Shown in pieces: positions 46,812 to 58,075 of a stretch of 64,000 bases of DNA. This DNA comes from Marsupella aquatica (Eukaryota; Marchantiophyta). The stretch is from positions 16,616,001-16,680,000 of the forward strand of contig OZ316899.1 of the NCBI GenBank assembly GCA_973895155.1. Direction: 5' to 3'. The position numbers and the translations under genes are program-made. Position 1 is the first letter of the stretch, and every line of letters starts with the position of its first letter. The notes below the pieces were generated by a model. It was not told the DNA's origin. It was given only the letters and a program-made list of their open reading frames with translations, and did not search any database.

Positions 46812-47314
46812 GCTGTTCTGGTCCCTGCGTGTTGAGACAAGCTTGGGACAAGCTTTAGGACAAGCTACGCTATTTGGGCCATGAGCATGTCCTGAGGTCA
46901 GGGCGGTCAGTTAGTGATGGATAGGTACGAGGGGGAACCCGGGCCGCGCCCAAGGAAGGAGCTATCGTGGATGAACGGTGGGCGTGGGTTCTGGTTCCGG
47001 CTTATGGCATCGGGAGGACCTATCGCTGACCTATTTACCAACGTCTGTTGAACTTGAGTTAGGATGCTAGACTTGGTGAGTTCTATATCCTAAAGGGTTA
47101 CTTACCGAGGTGTTTGGTTGCTTGTGCAAATAGGGAGGACCGTTGAGTAGCGGTCGTGTTAGAGAGCAAGTGCGACTTTGTATGGGAGGGGCCATTGGCG
47201 GTGCAAGGGGCACTAGTTTACTTGCTCAAGGTATTCCGTGTAGGCGTTCGAGCACCAAGGGCACTTAGGCGTGAGTGCTGGGATTGGTGAGGGCGCTAGG
47301 TGGCAAGGTCCACC
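46812..47314 (+). repeat. 5' LTR remnant of element C
   Basis: The segment between the family-A LTR and the C primer-binding site ends CCACCA just before CTTG-TGGTATGAGAGC. By position it is the 3' part of the C LTR; its other copy is not in the window. GGGACAAGC-type motifs repeat near 46846-46866. No gene is seen from 46812 to 47462. Confidence 0.5.
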
Positions 47315-47318
47315 ACTT

Positions 47319-47330
47319 GTGGTATGAGAG
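47319..47330 (+). promoter_or_regulatory. tRNA-iMet primer-binding site of element C
   Basis: TGGTATGAGAGC matches the plant initiator-Met complement TGGTATCAGAGC at 11 of 12 positions. It lies between the LTR remnant and gag, as in chromoviruses and many plant Ty3 elements. Confidence 0.75.
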
Positions 47331-47462
47331 CGATTGCTGGCATAGACACCGGGCCGGGGTTGTGCTAAGTCGGAATCAAAAAATCTTAGCGGATTTTTGC
47401 GGGGACGTAGTGCTTCAACTTGCCCGGCGGGTTGACTGCGAGCATGTTTGGTTGCTGGGAAC

Positions 47463-48875
47463 ATGGCTAAAAACACTTGATCAAAGAGTGGCAAACAGGC
47501 TCCCCCCACCAAGGGGAGAGCCCAAGTCCAAGATGAACAGAAGGAGGACGGGTTGACTTCCCTAGACAAACATTTTAAGCAGGACAAAGAAGACGCAACG
47601 GCCAAACCGTCAACCGCTACGGTGAACACGTCAAGTGCAGAGCATCGTTGACTTAAAGGGAAGGAGGTGGCTAATCCTTCAGAGGATGGGTCAAATGACG
47701 ATGACTCCGATGCAGAAGGAAGCGATGACGAGGCTGAAGCCGCAACAGAGGAAGAGGATCAGGACCCAGAGGAGGAACTGATCCCAGCCTTGAGAGGGTT
47801 GAATGCGGAACCAGAGGATGATGTCGAGCCGGACGTCATCGTGGATAATTTGACCAAGCAGAACCAGGATGACGCGGGTGATACCTCAGTCCCGGGAGGT
47901 CATGGTGCTCGCAAGACGCGGGGGGTATCACCAAAATCCACAAGAGAACCTAAGGACAGGCGGCCCGCAAAGGAAAGACGGTTGGAGGACCGTCCTCATA
48001 CAACCCGCAAGGGCCCGGCCGCTGACAACGGTCTGGGTCCATTGACTCAAGACCAACGACTCATCTACGAGCAGTTGGAACACAACAAGGGGGCCCAAAT
48101 TAAGTACTTACTTAGTTTGGGTAGTCAGAGTGCATCGCGTCCCGAGGGGGGAATGGTAGTTGGACGGAGTATGTTCCAAGTGAACCAGCTACCGACTCCT
48201 CCAACTTACAATGGGGCCTACGAACAAAGTGGACAAAAGTTCTTGAGTTGGCTCTCCACGATGGAGATTCATCTCCAAGCGTGCGTTGAGCGTTCCACTT
48301 GGGCTACCGCAGCCGCTCCTTACCTGAAGGACTATGCCTTGACTTGGTACAAGTCATGGAAGAAGTCGCGAGAGGACTCCTCCTTGCCGTTAACTTGGGA
48401 AAACCTGGTTGAGGGTCTCCATGCTCATGTCACCATGGAGTACCCGGAACGGCACGCTCATAAATGTGTAACGGAGATGAGCTTCAGGGGTGATATCCAA
48501 AAGTTCATCAGTTATTACCAGAATCAGCTGGCGTGTATCCCGGCGGGACAAGAGACCCTACATACACAGCTTCACAACTTTATCGTGAAGCTCCCGCCGT
48601 TGCTCAGGGAAAAGTTGCAGGAAAAGCGTCATGAGTTCAAAACGCTTTCTGACGCCTTCGACAAGGCCACTACGTTAGTGAATAACCGTCCAGACTTGGC
48701 GAAGGTGGGTGGCAAGGGATCCAAGGGGGAAGCTGGGAAAGCAAAAGGTCCCGGGAATAAGCGTAAGCAACCTGAGGGGGCGGGGGCCAGTGGTTTGGAT
48801 CCCCAGCCCCAGAATGGAGAAGCTAAGCAAAACCGGAAGGCCAACAACTTTAAGAAAGGAGCCTCATCAGCATAG
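47463..48875 (+). pseudogene. Gag of element C
   Basis: The ATG at 47463 (MAKNT) begins a frame of about 470 codons containing two TGA stops, at 47478-47480 and 47649-47651; both fit decayed CGA codons. The frame is fully open from 47652. An acidic N-terminal region is followed by Retrotrans_gag (KFLSWLSTMEIHLQACVERS; YLKDYALTWYKSWKKS; HVTMEYPERHAHKCVTEM), then a Gly/Lys/Pro-rich tail. A TAG at 48873-48875 ends the frame ahead of a degenerate zinc knuckle, readable in the next frame as CGAMGYQSKDC. The domain order fits a chromovirus-like Gag. Confidence 0.8.
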
Positions 48876-49597
48876 AAAGCAAAGAAGCAGGCAACCATGG
48901 AGCAGAGTCAGGCTGAAGGTTCGTGCTTCACATACATGTGGTGCCATGGGCTATCAAAGTAAGGATTGTTCCACGAAAGGTGGCAAACCAGGTGGAGGGC
49001 AGAAAAGCATTAAGGTAAGTATCGCTCTAACCGAACCCTTAGTAGCTGACAAGGTCCCTATAGGGGATGTCCCTGACGGAGAGAGGGTGTTGTTGCGAGA
49101 GAAGATACCTAAAGTTAAGACAATGGATCCTGAAAAACTGATTTTTGTGAATGTCACTTCTAACGGTAATCTGGGTGTTGCTTTGGTGGATACAGGCGCA
49201 ACCACCTGCTTCATAAGTGGGCAGGCGGCAACTTGTCTTGGGGTGGACGTGCTAGAGTTGCTACAACCGTTAGTGTGCAAGTTTGTCAACGACACGAAAG
49301 GGATAGTGTCGAGGGTAGTGCATAGACTTCGGGTAGAGGTCATAGGCAAACAACAAAATTTTGTTACTCAAGAGATGTTCTACGTTCTAGACGGTCTAGC
49401 CGTAGACTTCATTTTGTCGGTAGGTTATCTCAGAAAGCACAATGTTACCTTGAAACCGGGGGGTGAGGTGCTCCATTTTCCCAATAAGGGCGGTGAGCCC
49501 ATCGTTGTACACGAAATTACCGAAAATAAAGAAAGATTTCTTAAAGTAAGTAAAGTGTCATGGATGTCTCCGTGTGTATCGGCGAAGCAATGGTGAA
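48876..49597 (+). pseudogene. Zinc knuckle remnant and protease of element C
   Basis: In the frame that ends at 49596 a knuckle remnant (CGAMGYQSKDC) leads into an aspartic protease with the canonical active site, ALVDTGATTCFIS near 49183, and the flap/hydrophobic block GLAVDFILSVGYLRKHNV. The frame stops at TGA (49594-49596), where family-B RNase H sequence begins. The RT expected next is at 58076. This protease has normal D-T-G, unlike family A. Confidence 0.8.
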
Positions 49598-50340
49598 AAG
49601 ACTTCAAGGATGTGGAATACCAATGGACAAAGGAGAGACAACACGCCTTCGAGAAACTCAAGAGCAAACTTACTTCCGCACCTATCTTAATTCCACCTGA
49701 CTGGAATAAAGATTTCCATGTATACATTGATGTGTCAGCATTTTGTATAGGAGCGGTCCTAAGCCAACAAGATGACAATAAGGACCATCCTATTTATTAT
49801 GCCAGCCGACAAATGAATGCGGCAGAGAAGAACTATTCAGTAACTGAACGAGAAGCCTTGGGAGTGGTTTTTTCTTGCAAAACATTCAGGCATTACCTCC
49901 TGGGGTATAAAACTATCTTCCACTCCGACCACTCTTCTCTTAAGTACTTAGTGAACCAACCAGATTTATCCGGACAAATTGCTCGTTGGGTATTGTTGTT
50001 ACAAGAATTTGATTTTGAGGTGGTAGTTAGACCGGGCCAACATCATGAAAATGCAGACTATTTATCTAGACTCCTCGGTCCAGAAAGTTCCACTCCCTTG
50101 ACAGATGTATTTCCGGATGAGCACCTATGGCATATAGAAGGATCTGAATCCTTATACTTTGATATAGTCCAGGCCTTGCTCACGGGCACACTTCCTAAGA
50201 ATCTCAGCCTCGAGCAACAAGCTGTTTTTATCCACAAGATTTCCCCTTACACTTTGCAAAATGGGATCTTGTATAAACTCACCCCTGACCAGAAATTGAA
50301 ACAATGTCTAGAAACCAAAGAAATCTCTCGAGTTATTTAA
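49598..50340 (+). pseudogene. RNase H of element B (5'-truncated)
   Basis: It begins abruptly within the RT-RNase H connection (KDVEYQWTKERQHAFEKL). RNase H motifs are intact (VYIDVSAFCIGAVLS; NYSVTEREALGVVFSC; HSDHSSLKYLVNQ). The frame ends in TAA (50338-50340) just before the integrase zinc region. The relation to family A is clear (collinear, similar motifs), but the sequences are well diverged. The LTR, gag, protease and RT that should precede it are missing here. Confidence 0.8.
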
Positions 50341-50360
50341 GCTATGCACACCGAAGAAGC

Positions 50361-50745
50361 GGGTATAGCGACGGAGACAGGAAACAGGTAAACAATATTT
50401 TTTTTTCCTGTTTTTAAAATGCTGTTACCAGGAAAAAATCACTATTACCAGGAAAAATGACAATTTAAAAATGTCTCCTAAAACATGTTATTTCCAAAAA
50501 AATTAGCAATGCAACATTTTTGGCTAGCTTTGGGCGCTACTATTAGCAGCGCCGGGCGCTAGCAAAAAAAACTGGTCGACCGGAAAAAAACACTTTTTTT
50601 TTCAAAAAAAAAAAAATTCAAAAAAAAAATTCAAAAAAAAAATTCAAAAAAAATTCCACCCATTTTCCTGTTACCAGTTTTTTTTCTTGTTACCAGTTTC
50701 TATTATTAAATCCTGTTTCCTGTTTGCTGTCTTTTGTAAACACCT
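50361..50745. mobile_element. 385-bp MULE-like MITE, 9-bp TSD
   Basis: CGAAGAAGC is duplicated exactly at 50352-50360 and 50746-50754, within the integrase zinc region. The ends GGGTATAGCG...GACAGGAAACAGG and CCTGTTTGCTGTC...AACACCT form an imperfect inverted repeat sharing GACAGnAAACAGG. The interior is A/T-rich with long A runs and CTGTTACCAG motifs, and has no coding capacity. A 9-bp TSD is the hallmark of Mutator-like elements. Confidence 0.8.
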
Positions 50746-51802
50746 CGAAGAAGCTAGAGGGCATTATGCAATGAATATGACTGTCAAGAAGATTCAAGCG
50801 GCCGGATACTGGTGGCCGACTATGCATAGGGACACCTATCAGTATATCAAAGCTTGTGATCCTTGCCAAAGGTATGGCAGACCATCTTCCTCTTCTCATT
50901 GGCCACTAACCCCAATTCTACCATTGGCACCTTTTGAAAAATGGGGAATTGACTTCATAGGCCCTATCCAACCTGCTGCCGCTCGGACACGGGCTCGATA
51001 CATTATCTTAGCAACCGACTATGCCACAAAATGGGTTGAAGCTCGAGCGACTAAGAAAAATGATGCAGCAACAGCCGCCAAGTTTTTATTTGAAGACATC
51101 ATCACCCGGTTTGGATGCCCATTGGAATTGGTCAGCGATTGAGGTTTGCATTTTCTTAACCAAACTATTCAACATATCACTAACTTATATTTAATCAAGC
51201 ACAGGAAAACAACTCCCTATAATCCCAAAGCAAATGGATTAACGGAGAGGGCAAATGGGCTAATGGGGCGAATCTTAACCAAGATTGTGTCCGCACACAA
51301 AACTGACTGGGACCAAAAACTCCATTTTGCCTTATGGGCATATCGAACAGCAGAGAAGATCACAACTAAACACACACCTTTTTACTTGGTATATGGCTTA
51401 GCAAGTATTGTGCCCATTGAGTTTGATCATCCTACCCACCGAATTAGTTCCATTAATAGATTAAACATCAAAACCAGTCAAGATCTCAGGCTTCCTGCTT
51501 TGGAAAAATTGGAAGAGGATAGATACCTTGCCTTAACCGAAACAAATAAGCAGCAGCAAATGAGAACTGTTCGTTACAATCGGAAGATGAAGAAAGTCGA
51601 TATAGAACCAGGGAATTATGTCTTATTATATGATAATCGGCACATGGTTTTCCCGGGGAAGTTGCATACTCGGTGGTTAGGGCCATACTTGGTGAAAGAA
51701 GTCTTTCCCAATGGATCACTGCAGTTAACAGATTTAGAGGGTGAAGATTTACCTACTAGGGTAAATGGCTCTAGGGTCAAGAAATATCACATGCCACCTT
51801 AA
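50746..51802 (+). pseudogene. Integrase of element B
   Basis: It resumes with RGHYAMNMTVKKIQAAGYWW and CDPCQRYGR (zinc region), WGIDFIGPI (first Asp), LVSD followed by TGA at 51140-51142 (CGA, Arg, in family A), then GLTERANGLMG (Glu). A C-terminal FPGKLHTRWLGPYLV module ends at TAA 51800-51802. The catalytic acids are present; the stop directly after the second Asp kills it. A tract GAGGAGGGGG (51830-51839) just before the LTR is the polypurine tract. Confidence 0.85.
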
Positions 51803-52659
51803 TGAGGTTTGCGAGGGCGCTGCACCAGTTGAGGAGGGGGCTATGTGAGATAAGGATGTTTATGAATGAAGGGTTAACTAACCATAAATTTTAGAATTTT
51901 TAAGTTTAAGATCTCAAATAAGGCTGAAGAGGGACCTGAAGACTACTTTGAAGTGGTATGAGACTTTCAAGCCCATCTGAGGTCAACCCGGATTGATATT
52001 AGAGAAGGAGGATCGACCCGGAACTTTTTACTATAAGCCGTGGTGAGATATAAAAGCTTACAACGCGACTCTACTGAACAACAACTGTCCTTTGCCAAAG
52101 TTTTTAAAACCATAAGTTAAACACAAGCACGACCACAGCAGAATTTGGATATAAAGAAGGAGAGTCGATCCGGCCTCTCACACCTCTCAAAGCCAAACTT
52201 AGTAGGTTTTGAGCTCCCAAGCACATTAGGCTATTTAAGCAATAGAGTGAGGAGGCTCTACCCTTTTGATAGAGGATCTTGGGTCCGGATTATAGGACCA
52301 ATCTTGCATTGCATGATGAGAGCCTGGATATCACTAGTACATATTACGCTCTTTTCCGATGCTCAATTTTTGCGAACAATTGACGTCCGATTCTCCTGAA
52401 ATCGGAAAATCCCATTCTCATAGAATGGCAATATACCATACTCTTGGCTTCGGATATCTTCTTTTCCGATGTAAATACCAACGGAACCCATTCCGATGCC
52501 TTAAAAAACGGATCATATCCGTTATAAAATACATCGGATCCCTCAACAAAAACTTTGTTTAATAGGTCCAATGTTGTTTGTAACGGAAATAGTGTGCGTT
52601 GCAATATTGATCGCAAAGGTTCCGTAGTTGATAATAACGAACATTATATCCGATTATGG

Positions 52660-52822
52660 TAGAATGGGAAAGTCCGATGCTAGTAGAATGGGAAAGTCCG
52701 ATGCTTGGAGAATGGGAAAGTCCGATGCAGGTAGAATGGGAAAGTCCGATGCTTGGAGAATGGGAAAGTCCAATATTTGGAGAATGGGAAAGTCCGATGC
52801 TGGAAGAATGGGAAAGTTTGAC
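52660..52822 (+). repeat. Left subterminal array of CACTA-2
   Basis: Seven units of about 23 bp with core GAATGGGAAAGTCCGATGC. The inverted counterpart is at 53940-54075. This arrangement is typical of CACTA subterminal protein-binding sites. Confidence 0.9.
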
Positions 52823-53439
52823 TGTGATAGAATGACAAGTTATGATTGCATGTGTTAGATGGCCCATGTATGCAGTCACATCCCTCATACTCCCCCCAAA
52901 AGAGTACACAATCATTCTTGCATGTATGAATAATTTCATACTTGAGGCCAATAGATTGCAATGTCCTTTTTGTTCCCTTTCAAGACCCCGACATGTTGTT
53001 CCCTTCTGGCAGTATGCACGTACTGATGCAAAGTCCATTGAAATAGATCATCTGAAAGGAGGTTGCTTGTCCCGTGTAGTCTTTGTTGCAAGTTCATCAA
53101 CAACATAATTTATAACTTAGGTGAGACAATCGAGAGCCCTTGACGCCAAGGTTTGGAGGGACTAAAATTTCTTCCATTAGCAAATAAGCCATATCCCATA
53201 TCAGGTCCAATTAATAAAGGAGGGCTTTGCTATCCACAAATGACCTCAAATTCCTATTGGTTGCTCCAAGGGAGTGCTAGTCGGAGGGGAATTTGAATAG
53301 ATCACACAAAAATCAAATGTCATGATACAGCAAAATCCATCAAGAATGGGTCCAAATTATGGGTCTAAATAAACTCAAGAAGTGTATAAAATTCCCAAAC
53401 ACTCCAAGTCAAACATTAGAAGTACTAAGCTTGCATGTA

Positions 53440-53800
53440 CAATGCAAGGAATATAAACCACCAAGTTAAGCTCATGCTTGAGGAATAGCCATTGGGATGG
53501 GTGACCAATTAGTTGGTAAATGGAAAGTTGAATTCAGAAGTGTATAAAATCCTCAAACACTCTAAGTCAAACATCAAAAGTACAAGCTTACATGTACAAT
53601 GCAAGGGATAGAAACCACCAAGTTAAGCCCATGTTGGAGGAATAGTAATTGGGATGGGTGACCAATTGGTAAATGAAGAAGTGTATAAAATCCTCAAACA
53701 CTCTAAGTCAAACATCAAAAGTACTAAGCTTGCATGTACAATGCAAGGGATAGAAACCACCAAGTTAAGCGCATGCTCGAGGAATAGCAACTGGGATGGG
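53440..53800 (+). repeat. Internal direct repeat of CACTA-2
   Basis: A block containing GAAGTGTATAAAAT, ACTCTAAGTCAAACATCA, GCATGTACAATGCAAGG and GGGATGGGTGACCAATT occurs about three times (near 53376, 53538 and 53679). It is non-coding and of unknown role. Confidence 0.75.
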
Positions 53801-53939
53801 TGACCAATTAATTGGTAATAAAAGGAGATGGGGCACCACACTTGTAGTTGAAGAATGAAGGGTGAAATCTAAAGGGAGAGAGGGGTGACCATATGCTCCC
53901 GCTCCAATAGATATCTTATGCTTATCCCATTTTAATTGT

Positions 53940-54075
53940 TTTGGATTTTCCCATGCTCCCACCATCGGATTTTCCCATGCTCTCACCATTGGACTTTCCC
54001 ATTCTTTGAGCATCGGACTTTCCCATTCTCCCAGCATCGGACTTTCCCATGCTCTCACCATCGGACTTTCCGATA
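53940..54075 (-). repeat. Right subterminal array of CACTA-2
   Basis: About six units whose core reads GCATCGGACTTTCCCATTC, the inverse of the left array. Confidence 0.9.
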
Positions 54076-54602
54076 GTAGTCCGATTGTCGATATCCGATA
54101 CTATTAACATGGCATATTACGATGTTGGAAGAATCGGATATATGATTTTTTCAGATTTTATTTTCCAAAGGCGTCCGATGCGGCGAGGGTCGGAAAAAGG
54201 AGGTAAAATGTACTAGTGTATGGGGGTACTGACTGATTCGTTGTGAGGGGAATGCCTACTCCACCGCTGGGAGTGAAGGCAGGAAGTTTGAGATCCTGAT
54301 CGTGGATACATCGGTAGTGAGAAGGGCGGCCAGGTCGACCCGGACATCACCATTGCAGGCCCGATTGAGTCTAGCTTTTCCCCAAGTTTGATGCACCTGC
54401 ATTGTGGTTGACGGAATCTTGATACACTTCTCCAGAAAATCTTGTCAGTTGATCAGGAACGCTACGGCCAGGTCGACCCGGACATTTCTACCATTGGTCA
54501 ACACCGAAGCAATTGAACATTCTGAAGTCGTAGAATTGTAGAGCTCGCCGTAGAGGAGGCAGACCATTTATTGGAAATCAATTTGCTGCTTCCAGCAATC
54601 CT

Positions 54603-55441
54603 ATGGAGCAAGGGGCGGATCCAGCTAGAATGTCCACTTCTCGCGTTTCTAAGGGGTATTCAACCTCAACATCACCTGCACCTACTTCGGTTAAAGCCCC
54701 TGTGAGACAATTGAAGAGAAAAGAGGTCCCTGTTGCCATGAAAATTCTAAGGCCAGCTATTCCGGACAGTGAAACTGAGAAGGTCAAATTGAGGGAGTCT
54801 TTGCTCAGGATGGGCTGTGAGTCTCTGATGGAGCTACCCTGGAGTTATCAGAGCGAAGATATGATTAGAGAGATCCGATCCAAGGAGTATTAGGCTGAGT
54901 TTAAGGATACCTCCAGAGTCCGACCTGAGCGATGGACTCAGATGATGGTTGCAGGAGCTTTTGTATTAGAGGATGAAGGAGAAGGTCTAGTGGGGAGAGC
55001 TGTCAATCTAATCCTTCCTTACTTCAAAGGAGCCATCGACAATAAGGACGGGTTCAATGTTTCTAAGTGTTTGGATCCTGATTTGAAACGAGTCTTCAGC
55101 TTCCTGCTACCCCTGCTGTATCCTGAGAAGTCAAGAAGAGTTACTATTGGAGTTGGCTCTACCATTGTTGCTGCTTACAAGGGAGAAAGAAAAGTCAACT
55201 GGGCTAAGCTTATCTTTGATCTGATAAGGAAGTTGGTATAGAACCTGTCCAATAAGGGTCCTACTCCCCTCTCCTGCTACCTGGTACATCTATATAGCTT
55301 TGAAGGAGTCTTGTTCAGAGAGGAGAAGAAGTTACTATTGGCCAAGTTCAACTTCATAAAGTATGGAGAGACAGATCCGGATATCACCCAGGCCACCTTT
55401 GATGACAGTGAGGATGACAAACCAGCAGAGACAAATCCTTG
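54603..55441 (+). pseudogene. PMD-like part of family-B LTR protein
   Basis: The ATG at 54603 opens a frame (MEQGADPARMSTSRVSKGYS) that continues through TAG stops near 54891 and 55239 to a TGA near 55439. The region MGCESLMELPWSYQSEDMIR parallels GFEHLTSLPWN of element X and GLEAFVRLPWL of family A; the following helical part (GRAVNLILPYFKGAIDN; SFLLPLLYPEKSRRV) is less alike. It lies within the family-B LTR, as the related frame does in family A. Function unknown. The similarity is short, so homology rests partly on position and order. Confidence 0.5.
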
Positions 55442-56268
55442 AAAGACCCGGTCTGCTGCCCGGACCCGGACTTTTCCGACTCGACCTTCGTCGACCCGGC
55501 TGAAAAAAGGAGAAATGGAGGACTTTCGGAACTCAAAATCTTCTGAAATTTTTTCTAAGAATTATGATGGAACTAAGGTAAAATCCTAAGTTCAACTGAT
55601 GAGTCTACTGACAACTATAAAGAATTTCAAGCTATGGGGTTTTACGGAGGGGATTGTGGATCCAAAAGCCTGTCAGAAAATTAAAATAGAACCTGGTAAA
55701 TTCCTTAACATAAGTAAACACATTCAAGGAGATTTGAGGGAGAAATACATCGATCTACTCAAGCAATACCAAGATGTGTTTGATTGGAGCCACAAGGACA
55801 TCAAGGGAATTCATCCATATTTGGGACAACACCGAATTGATCTTATTGAAGGATCAGTACCAATTCGGCAAAGACAGTACCGACTCAACCCTAAGTACTC
55901 CATTATGGTTAAAGAAGAGAAAGATAAGCTAACTGAAGCAGGATTTATTTTTCCAGTACTCAACAGCGAATGGGTATCCCTCATTGTCATTGTTCCCAAG
56001 AAGTCTGGACCTGATGGCAAGGTCAAGATCCGTGTGTGTCAAGATTATCGCAAGCTCAATGCGGTTACCAGGAAAGATCACTACCCTCTACCATTTATTG
56101 ACCTCGTTTTGGACACATTAGCTGGTCATGCTCTATTCAATTTCCTTGAGGGGTATTCAGGATAGAACCAAGTTTTCATGAGGGAAGAAGACAGGGATAA
56201 GACCACTTTTACGACAAATTGGGGTACTTATGCTTTTAATGTAATGCCGTTTGGATTGTGTAACGCCA
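55442..56268 (+). pseudogene. Stray Ty3 RT fragment inside the family-B LTR gene
   Basis: It encodes YQDVFDWSHKDIKGIHPYLG, NSEWVSLIVIVPKKSGPDG and KIRVCQDYRKLNAVTRKDHY, then after a TAG near 56163 the MPFGLCNAM block, where it breaks off. It is closest in layout to families A and B, not to element C. It separates the PMD-like and coiled-coil halves of the LTR gene. No terminal repeats or TSD were found, so template switching or recombination is more likely than simple insertion. Confidence 0.75.
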
Positions 56269-57079
56269 TGCCTCCCAAGACACCCTAGCTGATTTCCAGA
56301 TCATCTCAGACACATTCCAGAAGGTGAAGAGGAAGACCACTATGATGGAGAAGGTCATCACTGACATTTCTCAGAAGTTAGGAGTGAAACCAGGGCAGAT
56401 TCTTGAGAAGATCTCCACCATGAGTGATGCCACAGATAAGAGGAAGTTGGAGAAGGAGAATGAGTTCCTCAAGAAGAAGGTATCTGAACTCAAACAGCAG
56501 TTAGAAAGGAGTAAGAAGAAGAATGAGCTTGAGCATACTCTCTAACTCAGTATCACTCAATCTTTGGATCTGATTGAGCCTTTGACTAAGATAGCTTCTC
56601 TGGATCTTCTTAAGGCCCAGATTTATGATGAGTATTTGGCCAAGAACACCACACCCATCCTTTTCTCCAAGATTAACCATTTAGTGGTAGATGTGAGTGC
56701 CAAGGTGGATGATGCACTTACGGGCCTCTCAAAGACCTGTGAAGCCTTAAGGGAGATGAGTGACTTGACTACAGAGGAGCTATTAGCTGATACTGAGATT
56801 CCTCCCTTTACTACCAAGTCTTTCTCTCCTAGTCCTCATGAAGGAGTCTATTCCACTGGCCCCTCATCACTCCTCAACCCTCCTGGTTTCCCCACTCCCA
56901 GTACACACTTCCACTCCCATTCTTACACTTATTCTCATGACCCAAGTGCCCATCAGGAGAACATGGATATTGACCCGTCCATCCCTTTTACCACTGGCCA
57001 GCAGGGAGTTTTCCTTCGACCAGAACCCCTTGCCATGGCTAACGCTGAAGAGGTTCCTTCCCAAAAGCTAGGACCATAA
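56269..57079 (+). pseudogene. Coiled-coil part of family-B LTR protein
   Basis: The frame is open from about 56269 (DTLADFQIISDTFQKV; ENEFLKKKVSELKQQLERSK) to a TAA near 56543. It continues in frame from LSITQSLDLIEPLTKIASLD to the TAA at 57077. It is a Leu/Lys/Glu heptad helix followed by a Ser/Pro/His-rich tail. This is the same order as in family A (PMD-like, coiled coil, low-complexity tail), at lower sequence similarity. Confidence 0.6.
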
Positions 57080-58075
57080 TAGAGTTATATTTAGAGAGTT
57101 GGAGCCACATTAGTACGTTTAGACCTAGAAATAGCTATATAGATTAGTATATGAGTAAGTAGACTCCAGTATTTTGTTTATGTAGTTATTGGAGACTCTA
57201 CTCCATTTTTTAATAGGGTAGCTTACATTTGTTTACATATTCCTTTAGACTTGAGTTTTGAAAAGGCATGTCTTTTCATAATTCCCTCTTTTAGTATAAA
57301 AGGAGGAGAACTCGAAGTCAAAGAGGGAGAGAAAATATACATTTGATTTCCTCATTGCCTTTGAAGGAATCTATGCCTTTTCTTCCCTTCTTTTTACCAT
57401 GGTTGAGTAAAAGGAAGAAGTTCTAGCAACCCTTGAGTTGTTGTGAAGTGTTCAAGGAATGCTAGAGTGTGCCTTAATGATATTGGAAGATCAATGAGGT
57501 TTGTGACCAATACATTTGGAAGATTCACCAAAGAGGAAATTGACATTTGCACAAAACTCAAACAAGCAATCTTAAGGATTGTAGGACAAGTAAGCCAATT
57601 CAAGTATCCGAGTACCGTCCTTAACAAGACCAGAAAAGTGTCCCGGGTTGATTTACATTCATGTCTTCTAAATTCAATAGATGGAGAAGAGTTGCTACGA
57701 GAAAATCAAAAAACATAGAAAATGTTGATTTCTGAATTTTAAATTAGGCCATAATCCTTATTGAAGGAGTGGTGATGGTCAGAAATTCAATTCCCTTGCA
57801 CTTCGAAAACTCCTATCTACTCTCCCTCTAGTTTTAATCTTTTGTTAATTCTAGTCTTTATTATTGCACTGTGAATCCTAAGGATTACCCACTTGAGTTG
57901 TGGTTAAACACTTATGTTAAGAAGATCATTAGAAATCTCTCCAACCTAGAGAATGTTGGTGAAAACTTCTCAAATTATGTTAATTTGGTCTTTTTGATCT
58001 CATCCACTCCTAACCGGAACAAAACCGAGTTGTTAAGGAGTAACTAGTCATTTATCTCTTTATCACCTTGCTACA

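Larger units (their letters stand above)
52332..54218. mobile_element. CACTA-2: 1,887-bp non-autonomous CACTA element
   Basis: Ends are CACTAGTACATATTACG (left) and, inverted, CACTAGTACATTTTACC (right). TAT is duplicated at 52329-52331 and 54219-54221. The related LTR at 1-727 lacks it, giving an empty-site comparison. It has no transposase gene. Arrays of about 23-bp units built on GAATGGGAAAGTCCGATGC lie near both ends in opposite orientation. The middle (53440-53800) has a separate direct repeat of about 170 bp. Its terminal CACTAGTA matches CACTA-1, but the subterminal motifs differ, so a different CACTA family probably drives it. Confidence 0.9.
51844..58075 (+). repeat. Family-B LTR (3' LTR), with nested insertions
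   Basis: It starts TGTGAGATAAGG after the polypurine tract and appears to end TTGCTACA at 58075, where element C RT sequence (GAATTCCTGAAATT) begins. It contains the non-autonomous CACTA-2 (52332-54218), a reading frame with PMD-like and coiled-coil parts, and an RT fragment between them. TATA-like boxes are at about 52049 (GATATAAAAGC) and 57293 (AGTATAAAAGG). Non-coding spans are 51844-52331, 54222-54602 and 57080-58075; the last includes one ORF of 91 codons (57443-57718) with no recognised motif. The right boundary is inferred only from the resumption of C. Confidence 0.6.

Noticed and set aside
52660-52822. Regular 23-bp repeats resembling a CRISPR array
   Set aside because: Units are contiguous without unique spacers, have an inverted partner array at 53940-54075 and lie within a CACTA element; the genome is a plant-type eukaryote.
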